A program made the position numbers and the translations under genes. The notes under the pieces were generated by a model. The model worked only from the letters and a program-made list of their open reading frames with translations. It did not search any database and had not been told where the DNA came from. A DNA stretch of 58,422 nt from assembly GCA_022827245.1 (NCBI GenBank), contig JAJDTI010000114.1, positions 1 to 58,422 on the forward strand, read 5' to 3'. This DNA comes from Pseudomonadales bacterium (lineage in GTDB: Bacteria; Pseudomonadota; Gammaproteobacteria; Pseudomonadales; Azotimanducaceae). This document shows, piece by piece, positions 49,221-58,232 of the stretch (the first letter of the stretch is position 1; the number at the start of each line of letters is the position of its first letter).

Positions 49221-50771
49221 CTACGCCGCGCGCTGCGCGATGGCGCACAGGAGCTGGCGGTTGGTCGGCAGCAGCTCCACCATCTTCCGCCCGTTTTCGC
49301 GCACCTCGTGGAAGACCTGGTCCGCGCGCTCGCGCATCCTTCGATAGGGCGCCGTTCCGGCATCGGTGTAACGCGGCCGGAAACCCATGCCGTACAGCAC
49401 GTACTGGTAGCTGGCCGACGGAAACAGCTCGTCGACGCGCGGGGCGTCGTCGTGCCACGGGGGCTGCTGCCGCCACAGCGTGAGTTTCTCGCGCAGCGTG
49501 TCCGGGCAGGAGTCCGCCGCGCGGTGATCGCTCCAGTACGGTTCGTCGCGGCCGCCGATCGCGTAGTGCAGCTTGAGGAACTCCACGATCCGTTCCCAGT
49601 GATGGCGCATTCTCGCGTTGAAGCGCCGCGCGACCACCTCCATGATCTGCCGGTCCCGCGGGAGCTGCTCGCCGATCATCGCGGCAGCCTGCTCGACCAG
49701 GGCCAGCGCCGACGCCTCCAGGGGCTCGACGAATCCCGCCGAGAGCCCGACCGCCACGCAGTTGCGCGTCCAGGGCTCCAGCCGGTAGCCGGGTTCGAAG
49801 GCAATGGTCCGGTAGGTCAGGTCCTCGGGGTCCGCGGAAGAGGTGCGGCGCACGTACTTCCCGAGCCTGGCGCGCGCGCTGTCCCCGTCCTCGTGCGCAC
49901 TCGAGTACACGTGCCCGAGGCCCCGACGCGTGCCGAGCGCGATGTCCCAGATCCATCCCGCCGAGGTCGCCGTGGCCCGCGTCGCCGAAGGCACGTCGGC
50001 GCTCGCGGCGCCGTGGGGCACCTGCACGGCGATGGCGCGGTCGTTGAAGAGCGTGCCCCGGCAGGAGGTCAGCCGGCGGCCGTACGCGCCCTCGATCAGG
50101 AGTGCCCGTTGCCCGGTGCAGTCGACGAAGAGGTCCCCGGGCAGCGTCTCGCCTGTGTCCAGGCGGAGCGCCGCGATGTCCCCGTCCGCGTGCCGCGTCA
50201 CTTCCACGACGTTTGCCGAGACGTGCCGCACCGCGAGTCGGTCCACCGCGTTTCGCGCGAGCAGCGTCGCGAACCTGCCGGCGTCCAGGTGATAGGCGTA
50301 GTTGACGGTGAACGCGTACTGCGGCGCTGCAACCTGCCGGGGCGCCTTGCCGGCGGCGATCACCGCCGCCTGCGGGGTTACCTGCTCGGCGAAGGGTGTC
50401 CCGCCCCCCTCCGCGAGCCAGTACCGGGCGGGATTCAGGCTCGTGTACTCGGCCGGGAGGCTGAAGGGGTGGTAGTACGTGTCCTCGGTACCGCCGCGCG
50501 CCCACCCCAGGAAACAGGTCCCCTGCTTGAAGCTCGCGTCGCAGGCGCGGATGAACTCGTCTTCCGCCACGCCGATGCGCTGCAGGGTCCCGCGCATGGA
50601 CGGCCAGGTGCCCTCGCCGACGCCGATCGTCGGCACGTCCGGCGACTCGACCAGGACCACCTCGAACGGGCCCGCACCGACCTCCGGCAGTTCGGCCGCG
50701 ATGCGATTGGCCGCAAGCCACCCCGCCGTGCCGCCGCCGACGATCACGATTGTCCGGGTCGGCCGGTTCAT
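49221..50771 (-). CDS. Flavin-dependent tryptophan halogenase-family protein 2
   Basis: 516-residue homologue of halogenase 1. FAD motif GGGTAGW at 12-18 and the catalytic lysine Lys82 in ASFKQGT are present, and AGFVEPLEASALAL carries the partner glutamate. The WxWxIP motif is altered: WIWDIA at 273-278, with alanine replacing the proline. This motif keeps flavin-dependent halogenases from acting as monooxygenases, so its change may alter the reaction. The ATG at 50771 follows GGAGGGG. It is the first gene after the TonB receptor, separated by a probable terminator. Confidence 0.88.
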   Translation of the reverse strand: MNRPTRTIVIVGGGTAGWLAANRIAAELPEVGAGPFEVVLVESPDVPTIGVGEGTWPSMRGTLQRIGVAEDEFIRACDASFKQGTCFLGWARGGTEDTYYHPFSLPAEYTSLNPARYWLAEGGGTPFAEQVTPQAAVIAAGKAPRQVAAPQYAFTVNYAYHLDAGRFATLLARNAVDRLAVRHVSANVVEVTRHADGDIAALRLDTGETLPGDLFVDCTGQRALLIEGAYGRRLTSCRGTLFNDRAIAVQVPHGAASADVPSATRATATSAGWIWDIALGTRRGLGHVYSSAHEDGDSARARLGKYVRRTSSADPEDLTYRTIAFEPGYRLEPWTRNCVAVGLSAGFVEPLEASALALVEQAAAMIGEQLPRDRQIMEVVARRFNARMRHHWERIVEFLKLHYAIGGRDEPYWSDHRAADSCPDTLREKLTLWRQQPPWHDDAPRVDELFPSASYQYVLYGMGFRPRYTDAGTAPYRRMRERADQVFHEVRENGRKMVELLPTNRQLLCAIAQRAA

Positions 50772-50822
50772 CGCCCCTCCGAATGCACGGACCGAGCGGT
50801 TCCGCTCGCGCCGGCGATGATA

Positions 50823-50852
50823 CAGAAGAAGGGCCGCCGCACCGTGCGGCCC
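50823..50852 (-). terminator. Probable intrinsic terminator after the TonB receptor gene
   Basis: On the minus strand a GC-rich hairpin (GGGCCGCA paired with TGCGGCGGCCC, complement 50831-50852, one bulge) is followed by TTCTTCTGT. It lies 14 bp after the receptor stop and 51 bp before the halogenase 2 start, so it would reduce transcription of the downstream halogenase genes relative to the receptor. Confidence 0.6.
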
Positions 50853-50866
50853 TCTTCAGGCGCCGG

Positions 50867-53839
50867 TCAGAACTTGTACCGGAACCCTACGTTGTAGCGC
50901 GGGCCGGCCTGCGCCGCGAACAGCGTCTGCGCCTCGTCCCGCCCATAGACATGGGTGGTCTCGTCAGTCACGTTCAGCGCGTCCGCGTAGACCTGCACGT
51001 TGTCCCGGAACCAGTAGCTGACGCTCAGGTCCACCTGCTGGTAGGCGGCCACGTAGGTCGGCGGCCCGGCGCCGACGTTCGCCTGGCCGGTGCCGGCCAG
51101 GAAGTCGTCGCGCCAGTTGTAGGCGACCCGTACGCTGATGTCGTTCCTGTCGTAGAAGACGATCGCGTTGGCGGAGTCCGACAGGCCCGTGAGCACGAAC
51201 TGCTGCATCAGGCTGAAGTCGTCGTAGCCCACGTCCGCTTCGACGATCGTCGCGTTCAGGATGGCGCCGAAGCCGGTCTCGCCGAACGTATGCTGGACCA
51301 CGAACTCCCAGCCCTTCATCGTGGCCTGCTCGATGTTGACCGGCACGGTCAGGTTGAATGGCGAAGCCGGGTCGCGTCCAGCGACGCCCGAGATGACGCC
51401 GTTCTCCGCGTCCACGCCCGCCGCGTCGGCCCGGTTGGCCAGGATCCACGAGTAGAGCGTGCCGGAGTCCGTGCTGCCCGTCGCAGCGCGGGCTTCTTCC
51501 GCCAGGGGCCCGAGGGCGGGGTGCGGCAGCCCGAATGTTTCCTCCACCACCGACGACGTGCCGATGAAGTTCTCCACGTCCTTGTGGAAGTAGCCGACGG
51601 CGACGTAGCTGTCGTCCCCGTAGTACCACTCCAGGGAGAGGTCGGTGTTCTCCGACTCGAACGGCAGCAGGTTCGGATTGCCCCGATTTCCCGTGCCGCC
51701 GTCCACCCGCACGAGCGAGTTGATGGTCTGGCCGCCCTGGATGTCTCCGTAGTTCGGCCGGGTGAGCGTCCGGCTCCACGAGACGCGCCCGACCAGCGCG
51801 TCCGTGAAGTCGATCCGGAAATCGAGGTTCGGCAGGACGACGTCGTAGTCGCCCTCGAGTTCCGTGAACTCGGGGGCGCCCTGTAAGGCGGTCAGCTCGT
51901 TCCCGGCGATCCAGTTGATGGCCGAGTACGCCGGGGAAAGCGCCTGCGATGCGATGTCGGTGCGTTCGTAGCGCGCGCCGAGCCTCAGGCCGACGGGCAT
52001 GTAGCCCCATTCGGTGGCCAGGTTGACCTGCACGTAGACGGCCTCGGACTCCTCGGTGGTGCGCCGGTCGCTGGTGAAGCGGCTCGACGTGCAGAGCCCC
52101 GTGCCGCAGTCGCCCATGTCCGCCAACATGAACGTGGTGGCTTCGCCCGACGCCATGAGCGCCTCGGTTCTCGCGATCACCTCGCCCATGTCGAACCTGT
52201 AGTAGTCCACCTGGCGCCGGTCGTCGCCGCCGCCGGGCACCTCGTCGAAGGCGCTGCGCGCGGACGCCGGCGTCAGCAGGTCGGCGATCGCTCCCGGCTG
52301 CGTCACGCCGCCCCAAGCGTCCCGCTGCACCACGGACCCGGCGGAGCGGTTGTTGACCTCGGTCATCTGTACGCCGAAATCGATGCTCTCGACGAATCCC
52401 ACGTCGAAGTCGTAGGTGCCGCCGAGCCGCGTCTGCTCGATGTCCATCTTCGACAGGTTGTTCGTGAAGACGCTGCCGGTGACGATCATGTCGTCCGGCG
52501 ACAGCGGGTCGCCGAGGGCAAGTTCGAGGACGGGCAGGTCCTTGCCGAAGTAGCCCGTCGTCCTGTTGCGGCTGAACGCGGCCATCGAGAGGAGCGCCGA
52601 GTCTCCGAACCGGCTCCCCGGCTCGCGCTCCGCCGTCGAGTCGTGGTAGTCGAACTCCAGCGTCATGCGGTCGGTCATGTCCCACAGGAGGTTCAGGCCG
52701 GTCGATCCGTTCTGCGTCTGCCAGGCGTCCTGGCCGGCGCCCATGGAGTAATCGCTGTTGAACGAGTTCTCCGTGTAGACGAGCGGCGACGCCTGTGGGC
52801 CGTCCGTCCAGACCGTCTCCTGGCCGCCGAAGTTGAACCAGGCCGACAGGTTGTTGTACGAGCGCTCCAGTTCCACTTCCGAATGGGTGTAGTCCAGCGT
52901 GGCGACGAACCCGGGCGTGGGCTCCCACTGGAGGGTGAGCTGACCGTTGGTGCGGACGCGCTCGTACTCGGCCAGTTCGTAACCGATGTTCTGCGGTACG
53001 GAGTAGAGATCGCCGGCACCCGGGCGGTTCTGTTGGTTCGGGTCGCCTGCCGGCGGGATGCCGCCCCACTCGGAGGGCCCGACGCCGCACCAGCAGTTGT
53101 CGACCTCGCCGGGAAACGTCCGCCAGCCGCCGACGCTCGCCGTGTTGGCGCCGTTGTTCCGGTCCTGGCGCACGGCGGAGAGGGCGATGCCCACGGTGTC
53201 CTCGGCGAAGGTGTTCGAGAACAGGGCGGAGATCTCGGAGGTGAAGTCGTCGCCCAGCTCGGTCGAGGTGTCGTTCAGGCCGCTGACCGCCGCCGTGAAG
53301 GCCGCTCCCGGGGCGTCGAGCGGACGCGTTGTGCGAATGTTGATGGTCGAGCCGATGCCGCCGGTCGGAACGTTTGCCTGGCCGCTCTTGTAGACCTCGA
53401 CGGCGCTGACGCCCTCTGACGCCAGGTCGCCGAAGTCGAACGACCGGCCGAGGCCGCTCGTGGTGGGCATCTGCCGGCCGTTCAGCAGGACGAGGTTGAA
53501 GTCGGGTCCGAAGCCCCGGACGGTGACCCGGGCGCCTTCGCCCCGTTCCCGGTCGATGGACACGCCGGTGATGCGTTGCAGGGATTCCGCCAGGTTGCTG
53601 TCCGGAAAGTCGCCGATGTCCTCCGCGGTGATGGCGTCGACGACCCCGTCCCGGTTCCGCTTGAGGTCCATGGAGCGCTTGAGGCTCTGGCGGATGCCGA
53701 CGACCACGATCTCCTCGAGGACGCCCGACTGCGCCGTCGCCGCGCCCGGGGCCTGTTCCTCCCCGTGCGCCGCACCGCCGGCGAGGGCCAGCGATATCGC
53801 CGCCGCGAGCGGCGACTTCCTGAATGTCTCGGCAGGCAT
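50867..53839 (-). CDS. TonB-dependent outer-membrane receptor (TonB-Xanth-Caul type)
   Basis: 990-residue outer-membrane receptor. Signal peptide near residues 8-26 (SPLAAAISLALAGG, AHGEE), TonB box EEIVVVG at 42-48, plug start SLKRSMDLKRNRDGVVDAI and AEDIGDFPDSNLAESLQRIT, which is diagnostic of the TIGR01782 group tied to carbohydrate loci. The barrel ends in VGFRYKF. It imports a saccharide too large for porins. I chose the ATG at 53839 (GAGGGGGAG upstream). Two LacI-type operators and a strong promoter lie at 53917-53966, inside the end of the GH3 gene and just upstream. Confidence 0.94.
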   Translation of the reverse strand: MPAETFRKSPLAAAISLALAGGAAHGEEQAPGAATAQSGVLEEIVVVGIRQSLKRSMDLKRNRDGVVDAITAEDIGDFPDSNLAESLQRITGVSIDRERGEGARVTVRGFGPDFNLVLLNGRQMPTTSGLGRSFDFGDLASEGVSAVEVYKSGQANVPTGGIGSTINIRTTRPLDAPGAAFTAAVSGLNDTSTELGDDFTSEISALFSNTFAEDTVGIALSAVRQDRNNGANTASVGGWRTFPGEVDNCWCGVGPSEWGGIPPAGDPNQQNRPGAGDLYSVPQNIGYELAEYERVRTNGQLTLQWEPTPGFVATLDYTHSEVELERSYNNLSAWFNFGGQETVWTDGPQASPLVYTENSFNSDYSMGAGQDAWQTQNGSTGLNLLWDMTDRMTLEFDYHDSTAEREPGSRFGDSALLSMAAFSRNRTTGYFGKDLPVLELALGDPLSPDDMIVTGSVFTNNLSKMDIEQTRLGGTYDFDVGFVESIDFGVQMTEVNNRSAGSVVQRDAWGGVTQPGAIADLLTPASARSAFDEVPGGGDDRRQVDYYRFDMGEVIARTEALMASGEATTFMLADMGDCGTGLCTSSRFTSDRRTTEESEAVYVQVNLATEWGYMPVGLRLGARYERTDIASQALSPAYSAINWIAGNELTALQGAPEFTELEGDYDVVLPNLDFRIDFTDALVGRVSWSRTLTRPNYGDIQGGQTINSLVRVDGGTGNRGNPNLLPFESENTDLSLEWYYGDDSYVAVGYFHKDVENFIGTSSVVEETFGLPHPALGPLAEEARAATGSTDSGTLYSWILANRADAAGVDAENGVISGVAGRDPASPFNLTVPVNIEQATMKGWEFVVQHTFGETGFGAILNATIVEADVGYDDFSLMQQFVLTGLSDSANAIVFYDRNDISVRVAYNWRDDFLAGTGQANVGAGPPTYVAAYQQVDLSVSYWFRDNVQVYADALNVTDETTHVYGRDEAQTLFAAQAGPRYNVGFRYKF

Positions 53840-53916
53840 GGTGCGGCTCCCCCTCAATTCGACCCATTCCCGTACGCACGATGTCCGACGGCCGTCTGCC
53901 ATCCCGGCGAAGGAAA

Positions 53917-53930
53917 TGATAACGCTGTCA
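53917..53930. promoter_or_regulatory. LacI-type operator O2 near the receptor transcription start
   Basis: TGATAACGCTGTCA, matching the TGACAGCGCTGTCA palindrome at 57085-57098 at 12 of 14 positions. It lies 7 bp past the -10 box on the minus strand, so a bound repressor would cover the transcription start of the TonB receptor gene. Confidence 0.7.
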
Positions 53931-53936
53931 ATTTCG

Positions 53937-53966
53937 CTTATACGTCATGGGAGACAGCGTTGTCAA
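53937..53966 (-). promoter_or_regulatory. Sigma70-like promoter of the TonB receptor gene
   Basis: On the minus strand TTGACA (complement 53961-53966), an 18-bp spacer, and TATAAG (complement 53937-53942). The -10 box overlaps the stop codon of the GH3 gene. The two operators overlap the -35 box and the start site. Confidence 0.7.
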
Positions 53967-55734
53967 ACCTGCTGTACACGAGTCCGTATCCCGCCGGAAA
54001 CCGGGGTTCGTCACCCCTGCCGTCCGGCCAGGGCAGGGGCAGACGCCCCGTGAAGTCGCAGCGTCCGAGCAGCACTTCCCCGACACCCCGGCCCTCGCTG
54101 CCGGGCAGCCAGCCGGCGACGAACGCGTTGGAGACGGCGAGTTCCCGGTCCACGACCAGCGGCCGGCCGGAGATCAGCACCGCCACGACGGGAACGCCCC
54201 GCGCGGCGATACGGCGGATGCACGCGAGATCCTCGGGATGGATGTCCGCCAGGGCGAGCGACCGCGCATAGGGCTCTATGGGATCCGCGACCCCGTCGAC
54301 CGTGGAGCCCGCCTCCACCAGCAACTCGTCGCCGACCCGAATATCACCGAATCCCTCCGCGTAGGGCGTCTCCCCGATGACTACCACGGCCACGTCGTCG
54401 CGGTCCGGACCGGCGTCAGCACCGTCCTCGCTCAGCCGCGCGTTCGGCGCCATGGCGCGAATGCCCTCCCAGACAGTGGTCCCCTCAATGGTGTCGTTGC
54501 CCGTCTCGCCCTGCCAGCTCAAGGTCCACCCACCGCACTGGCGGCCGAGATCGTGGGCGCTCTTGCCGGCGACCAGGATCCGCTGCGCCGGGTCGAGGGG
54601 CAGGATGTCCGCCTCGTTCTTGAGCAGCACCACGGAACGGCGCACCGCGTCGCGGGCGATGTCCCGGTGTGCGGCGGAGCCCGTGCAGGCAAACCGCGCG
54701 CCCGCCCGCGCCGCCGGCCGCGGCAGGTCGAACAGCCCGTGCCGGAGCTTGGTGCGCAGGATACGGCGCACGGCGTCATCGATGCGGTCCTGGCCCACGT
54801 GACCCTGCCGCACCTGCCCTTCCAGCGTGTCGATGAAGTCGCGCCACCGCTCGGGGACCATGAACATGTCGAGGCCGGCGTTCACCGAGAGACGCACGGC
54901 CGTACCGTAGTCCTCGTCGAGATACTTGATGCCGTCCCAGTCCGACACCACCAGGCCATCGAAGCCGAGCCGGGCCTTCAGGACATCCGTTACGAGAAAG
55001 CGGTGACCATGGCACTTCTCGCCGTTCCAGCTATTGAAGGACACCATCACGGTCATGACACCCGCCTCGAGGGCAGGGTAGTACGGCGCGACGTGGGTCG
55101 CCTCGAGCTCCTCCCATGACAGGGTGGTCTCGCCCTGGTCGATACCGTGTGTCGTGCCGCCGTCACCCACCCAGTGCTTGACGCACGCGACGATGCCCTG
55201 TCCCTGCAGTTCCTCGACGAAGCGCCGCCCGAATTCCGCCGCGCGGTGCGGGTCGCCGCCGTAGCTCTCGTACGTGCGGCCCCAGCGGCAGTCCTGCGCT
55301 ACCGCAAGCATCGGCGCGAAGTTCCAGTCGACGCCGCTCGCGAGCATTTCCCTGGCCGTCACCCGAGCCGCCGCGGCGACCAGTTCCGCGTCCCCGGCGG
55401 CGCCAAGGCCGATGTTGTGCGGAAAGATGGTCGCGCCGGAGACACTGTTGTTGCCGTGCACCGCGTCGCATCCGAACAGGATCGGGACGCCGGGACTGTC
55501 CGGATCGCCGACGGCGGCCTGCCAGAACGCGTCCGTCATGCCCACCCAGTCCGCGGGCGCATTGCCCGCGGGGTGCGAACCCCCGCCCGACAGCACCGCG
55601 CCGAGCGCGAATCGTTTCACGTCCGCGGGCGTCACGGACTTGCGCTCGGCCATGGTCATCTGGCCGATCTTCTGGCGCAGGGTCATCCGCTCGATCCAGG
55701 CGGCGGCGACGGCCTCGTGACGGGCTTCCGACAT
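53938..55734 (-). CDS. Glycoside hydrolase family 3 (beta-glucosidase/exoglucanase type)
   Basis: 598-residue GH3 enzyme. The TIM barrel has VPILFGCDAVHGNNSV and WNFAPMLAVAQDCRWGRTYE, and the catalytic nucleophile is Asp265 in GLVVSDWDGIKYL. The C-terminal alpha/beta sandwich has VLLKNEADILPLD and GGWTLSWQGETGNDT, a tract typical of ExoP-like exo-beta-glucanases. There is no signal peptide, so it probably hydrolyses oligosaccharides after uptake by the symporter. It removes glucose from beta-linked glucans or cello-/laminari-oligomers; the specific linkage is not shown. It follows the secreted glycosidase by 3 bp. Confidence 0.92.
   Translation of the reverse strand: MSEARHEAVAAAWIERMTLRQKIGQMTMAERKSVTPADVKRFALGAVLSGGGSHPAGNAPADWVGMTDAFWQAAVGDPDSPGVPILFGCDAVHGNNSVSGATIFPHNIGLGAAGDAELVAAAARVTAREMLASGVDWNFAPMLAVAQDCRWGRTYESYGGDPHRAAEFGRRFVEELQGQGIVACVKHWVGDGGTTHGIDQGETTLSWEELEATHVAPYYPALEAGVMTVMVSFNSWNGEKCHGHRFLVTDVLKARLGFDGLVVSDWDGIKYLDEDYGTAVRLSVNAGLDMFMVPERWRDFIDTLEGQVRQGHVGQDRIDDAVRRILRTKLRHGLFDLPRPAARAGARFACTGSAAHRDIARDAVRRSVVLLKNEADILPLDPAQRILVAGKSAHDLGRQCGGWTLSWQGETGNDTIEGTTVWEGIRAMAPNARLSEDGADAGPDRDDVAVVVIGETPYAEGFGDIRVGDELLVEAGSTVDGVADPIEPYARSLALADIHPEDLACIRRIAARGVPVVAVLISGRPLVVDRELAVSNAFVAGWLPGSEGRGVGEVLLGRCDFTGRLPLPWPDGRGDEPRFPAGYGLVYSRFDNAVSHDV
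53952..53965. promoter_or_regulatory. LacI-type operator O1 overlapping the -35 box
   Basis: AGACAGCGTTGTCA, 12 of 14 matches to the 57085 palindrome. It is 35 bp from O2 (start to start) and lies within the last codons of the GH3 gene. Confidence 0.65.
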
Positions 55735-55737
55735 GGC

Positions 55738-57039
55738 TCAGGCGCCGACCACCAGGAACGGGACGTTGGCGTGCGCGACGGCGCCGTTACCGTCCCCCAC
55801 GTACACGAACAGGCGGTAGGCGCCGGGCGTCGCCGGGGCGGTCAACGCGATCTTCCCCGCCCCACGCACCGCGTGCGGGAACGGGACGCGGTCCGGGACG
55901 GCCTCCGCGTCACCGCCCGACTGCCGGGCTTCGCTCTCCCGCATCAGCGTCCACTCGAAACCCAGCGCATCCCCCTCCGGATCGTCGGCCTCGACGGATG
56001 CCACGTACTCGGCGCCGGCCACCAGGCGCACGGAATCCCGCGCGCGCCGGCCGTCGAGGAGCATGGCGCGCAGCCGCGGCGCGCGGTTGCTCGGCCACTC
56101 CCCCGTCCAGACGTGGTGCAGGACGTCGACCGCCTCCGTGCGCCGGCCGTCGGCGGTGAACACGCCATACCAGGTCGGCGTGCGCTCCTGCTTCTGGCCC
56201 CAGAGGAACGCGTAGTTGCCGATCACCCGGCCGGCCATCGGGTCGAGGACCTGGCCGTACCCTTCCCGGTAGCGGCGCGCCTTCTCGGTGCTGGTCGGCT
56301 CGAGCGGCGCTCCCCAGGGCGTGGCCGGGACTTCCCAATGACCGATGGTGCCCCATTCCGTGACCACAACGGGCCAGTCGGACGGCACGTGGGCGAGCGC
56401 CGCCGGCAGGCCCGGCAACCCCCCGTAGAGCTGCACGCTCAGGAAGTCCAGGTCCGGCGCGCGTTCCTCGAGGATGCGCGCGAGGGACGGGTCGATCCCC
56501 GCGGTGGCCGTGGTCGTCGGGTGGTGACGATCCAGCCGGTGGATCATCCGCGAGATGTCGTTCACCGCGTCGTACACGCGGGGGTTCCGGAAGTCGTGGT
56601 TGAGCTCGTTGCCGATGATCCAGAAGAGGAGGGCGGGGTGGTCGCGATAGGCGAGAACCTCGGACCGCACGCGCTCTAACTGTCGGGCGACCGCGTCGGC
56701 GTCGTCGTAGTCGAAGCCGTGCCTCTCGCGCGCAAGGTCAAGGCACAGGGCGACGGTCATTCCGAGTTCCGCCGCCCGTTCGAGGATGCTGCCGTCCCCG
56801 GCCGCCCAGGTGCGCGCCGAGTTGCCTCCGAAGCGGGCCAGGGACTCGAGATCGGCGGCCCTGCCTACTCCGGCGCCGCGGATCGCGTAGGGCTCGCCCC
56901 CCCGATAGAGCGTATGTGCCCCTTCGGTCCCCCGGATCTCGACGGGCACCGCCAGTCCCTGCGCCATCGCGTCGACGCCCCATCCGCCGAGGACCGCCGC
57001 ACCCAGCACCAACCATGGCGTGCAAGGCCGCAAGCCCAT
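55738..57039 (-). CDS. Secreted TIM-barrel glycoside hydrolase (clan GH-A)
   Basis: 433-residue enzyme with a signal peptide (PWLVLGAAVLGGWGVDAMAQ). The clan GH-A acid/base is Glu145 in LLFWIIGNELNHD and the nucleophile Glu228 in VVVTEWGTIGHW, spaced as in GH2/GH5-like enzymes. A C-terminal immunoglobulin-like domain (from about residue 335, VRLVAGAEYVASVEADDPEGD) may bind sugar or add stability. Family assignment between GH2, GH5 and neighbouring clan members is open. It acts in the periplasm or outside and would break the polymer into pieces for the GH3. It is immediately downstream of the LacI-operator promoter. Confidence 0.82.
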   Translation of the reverse strand: MGLRPCTPWLVLGAAVLGGWGVDAMAQGLAVPVEIRGTEGAHTLYRGGEPYAIRGAGVGRAADLESLARFGGNSARTWAAGDGSILERAAELGMTVALCLDLARERHGFDYDDADAVARQLERVRSEVLAYRDHPALLFWIIGNELNHDFRNPRVYDAVNDISRMIHRLDRHHPTTTATAGIDPSLARILEERAPDLDFLSVQLYGGLPGLPAALAHVPSDWPVVVTEWGTIGHWEVPATPWGAPLEPTSTEKARRYREGYGQVLDPMAGRVIGNYAFLWGQKQERTPTWYGVFTADGRRTEAVDVLHHVWTGEWPSNRAPRLRAMLLDGRRARDSVRLVAGAEYVASVEADDPEGDALGFEWTLMRESEARQSGGDAEAVPDRVPFPHAVRGAGKIALTAPATPGAYRLFVYVGDGNGAVAHANVPFLVVGA

Positions 57040-57069
57040 CGCGTCGCCTCGGGGAAAGTGATGCGGCTT

Positions 57070-57099
57070 TTTCTACCAGCCCGCTGACAGCGCTGTCAA
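57070..57099 (-). promoter_or_regulatory. Sigma70-like promoter of the glycosidase genes
   Basis: On the minus strand TTGACA (complement 57094-57099), an 18-bp spacer and TAGAAA (complement 57070-57075). It lies across the end of lacI and about 30 bp ahead of the secreted glycosidase start. Confidence 0.7.
57085..57098. promoter_or_regulatory. LacI-type operator, perfect palindrome
   Basis: TGACAGCGCTGTCA, a perfect 14-bp palindrome that overlaps the -35 box of the glycosidase promoter and the stop codon of lacI. An additional half-site CGCTGTCAACG repeats at 57091-57101 and 57105-57115. The same sequence recurs twice before the TonB receptor gene. Confidence 0.8.
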
Positions 57100-58157
57100 C
57101 GCCTCGCTGTCAACGGCTCGCGGGACCGGGCGGTCGACTCGCGGATCACCAGCTCGCACTCGAACGGCTCCTGCGGAGACCGGGCGGGCTCGCCGTTCAG
57201 CCGGTCTATGAGCAGGCGCGTCGCGGTTTCCGCCATCCTTGCGATGGGTTGGCGCGCCGTCGTGAGCGGCGGCCAGACCCGCGACGCGATGCGCGTATCG
57301 TCGAAACCCACGATCGACAGATCGTCCGGTACGGCCACGCCCCGCTCCCTCGCCTCGAACAGCACGCCGGCCGCCATGTCGTCGTTGCTTGCGATGATCG
57401 CGGAAGGCCCGGCCTCGAGGTCGAGCAACGCCCGCGCGGCCTGCTTGCCCGACTCGAAGTCGAAGTAGCCCTGCCGCACGCGCTCCTTCGCCAACGGGAC
57501 GCCGTGCTTCCGAAGCGCCTCGCGATAGCCGGCATACCGCTCGGCGCTCGCTCCGTGGTCGGGATGGCCCGTGACGAAGCCGATAGCCCGGTGACCCTGC
57601 TCGATCAGGTACTCGGTCAACGCGAACGTGGCGTCCCGGTCCTTGCAGGTGACGTTGATCTCCTGCGGCAACGGATCCTTCGGAGTGATGGCCGCGAAGG
57701 GAATGCGCAGCTCCCCGAGCAGGCTCCTGACCTCGGGCAGGTCGCCCATCGGCGCGGGCAGCAGCATCCCTTCGATACGGCCTTCGGCCGTGAAGTCGCG
57801 TACCCGCTCCACGATGTCGGGGCTCGGCAGGCCGATCGGGCAGAGCAGGAGCGCGTAGTCCCGCGCTTCGCAGACCGCGAGGGCGCCGTTCAGCACGTGT
57901 TGCGTGTAGCCGAATTCCTGGGCGTTCTCGTAGACGAGGCCCACCACGCGCGAGCGGTTCCCGGACAGCGCGCGCGCGGCGGCGTTCGGCCGGTAGCGCA
58001 GTTCGCGCACCGCGCTCAGCACTTTCTCGCGCGTCTGATCGCGGACGTTGGACTCGTTGTTCACGACGCGCGAGACCGTCTTGATGGAGACGCCCGCGCG
58101 CGCGGCCACGTCGAAGATGGTTACCTTGCCGGGCCGCGTGTCCCGTCGTGATGGCAT
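57096..58157 (-). CDS. LacI-family repressor of the sugar locus
   Basis: 353-residue regulator with an N-terminal helix-turn-helix (VTIFDVAARAGVSIKTVSRV, about residues 12-31), the hinge helix NAAARALSGNRSRVVG and a periplasmic-binding-like effector domain with FVTGHPDHGASAERYAGY and AIIASNDDMAAGVL. Such proteins release DNA when a sugar binds. Three palindromic operators nearby match the TGACA-type sites common to LacI-family proteins. The ATG has its complement at 58155-58157. It heads the locus and is separated by 75 bp from the cytochrome c gene. Confidence 0.92.
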   Translation of the reverse strand: MPSRRDTRPGKVTIFDVAARAGVSIKTVSRVVNNESNVRDQTREKVLSAVRELRYRPNAAARALSGNRSRVVGLVYENAQEFGYTQHVLNGALAVCEARDYALLLCPIGLPSPDIVERVRDFTAEGRIEGMLLPAPMGDLPEVRSLLGELRIPFAAITPKDPLPQEINVTCKDRDATFALTEYLIEQGHRAIGFVTGHPDHGASAERYAGYREALRKHGVPLAKERVRQGYFDFESGKQAARALLDLEAGPSAIIASNDDMAAGVLFEARERGVAVPDDLSIVGFDDTRIASRVWPPLTTARQPIARMAETATRLLIDRLNGEPARSPQEPFECELVIRESTARSREPLTARR

Positions 58158-58232
58158 CGATTCCCCGTGATGCTGACGCCGCCGGGCATTCTACGCGAGC
58201 GCTCCGTACGCGCGGCCCATGCGGGCCGTCCG

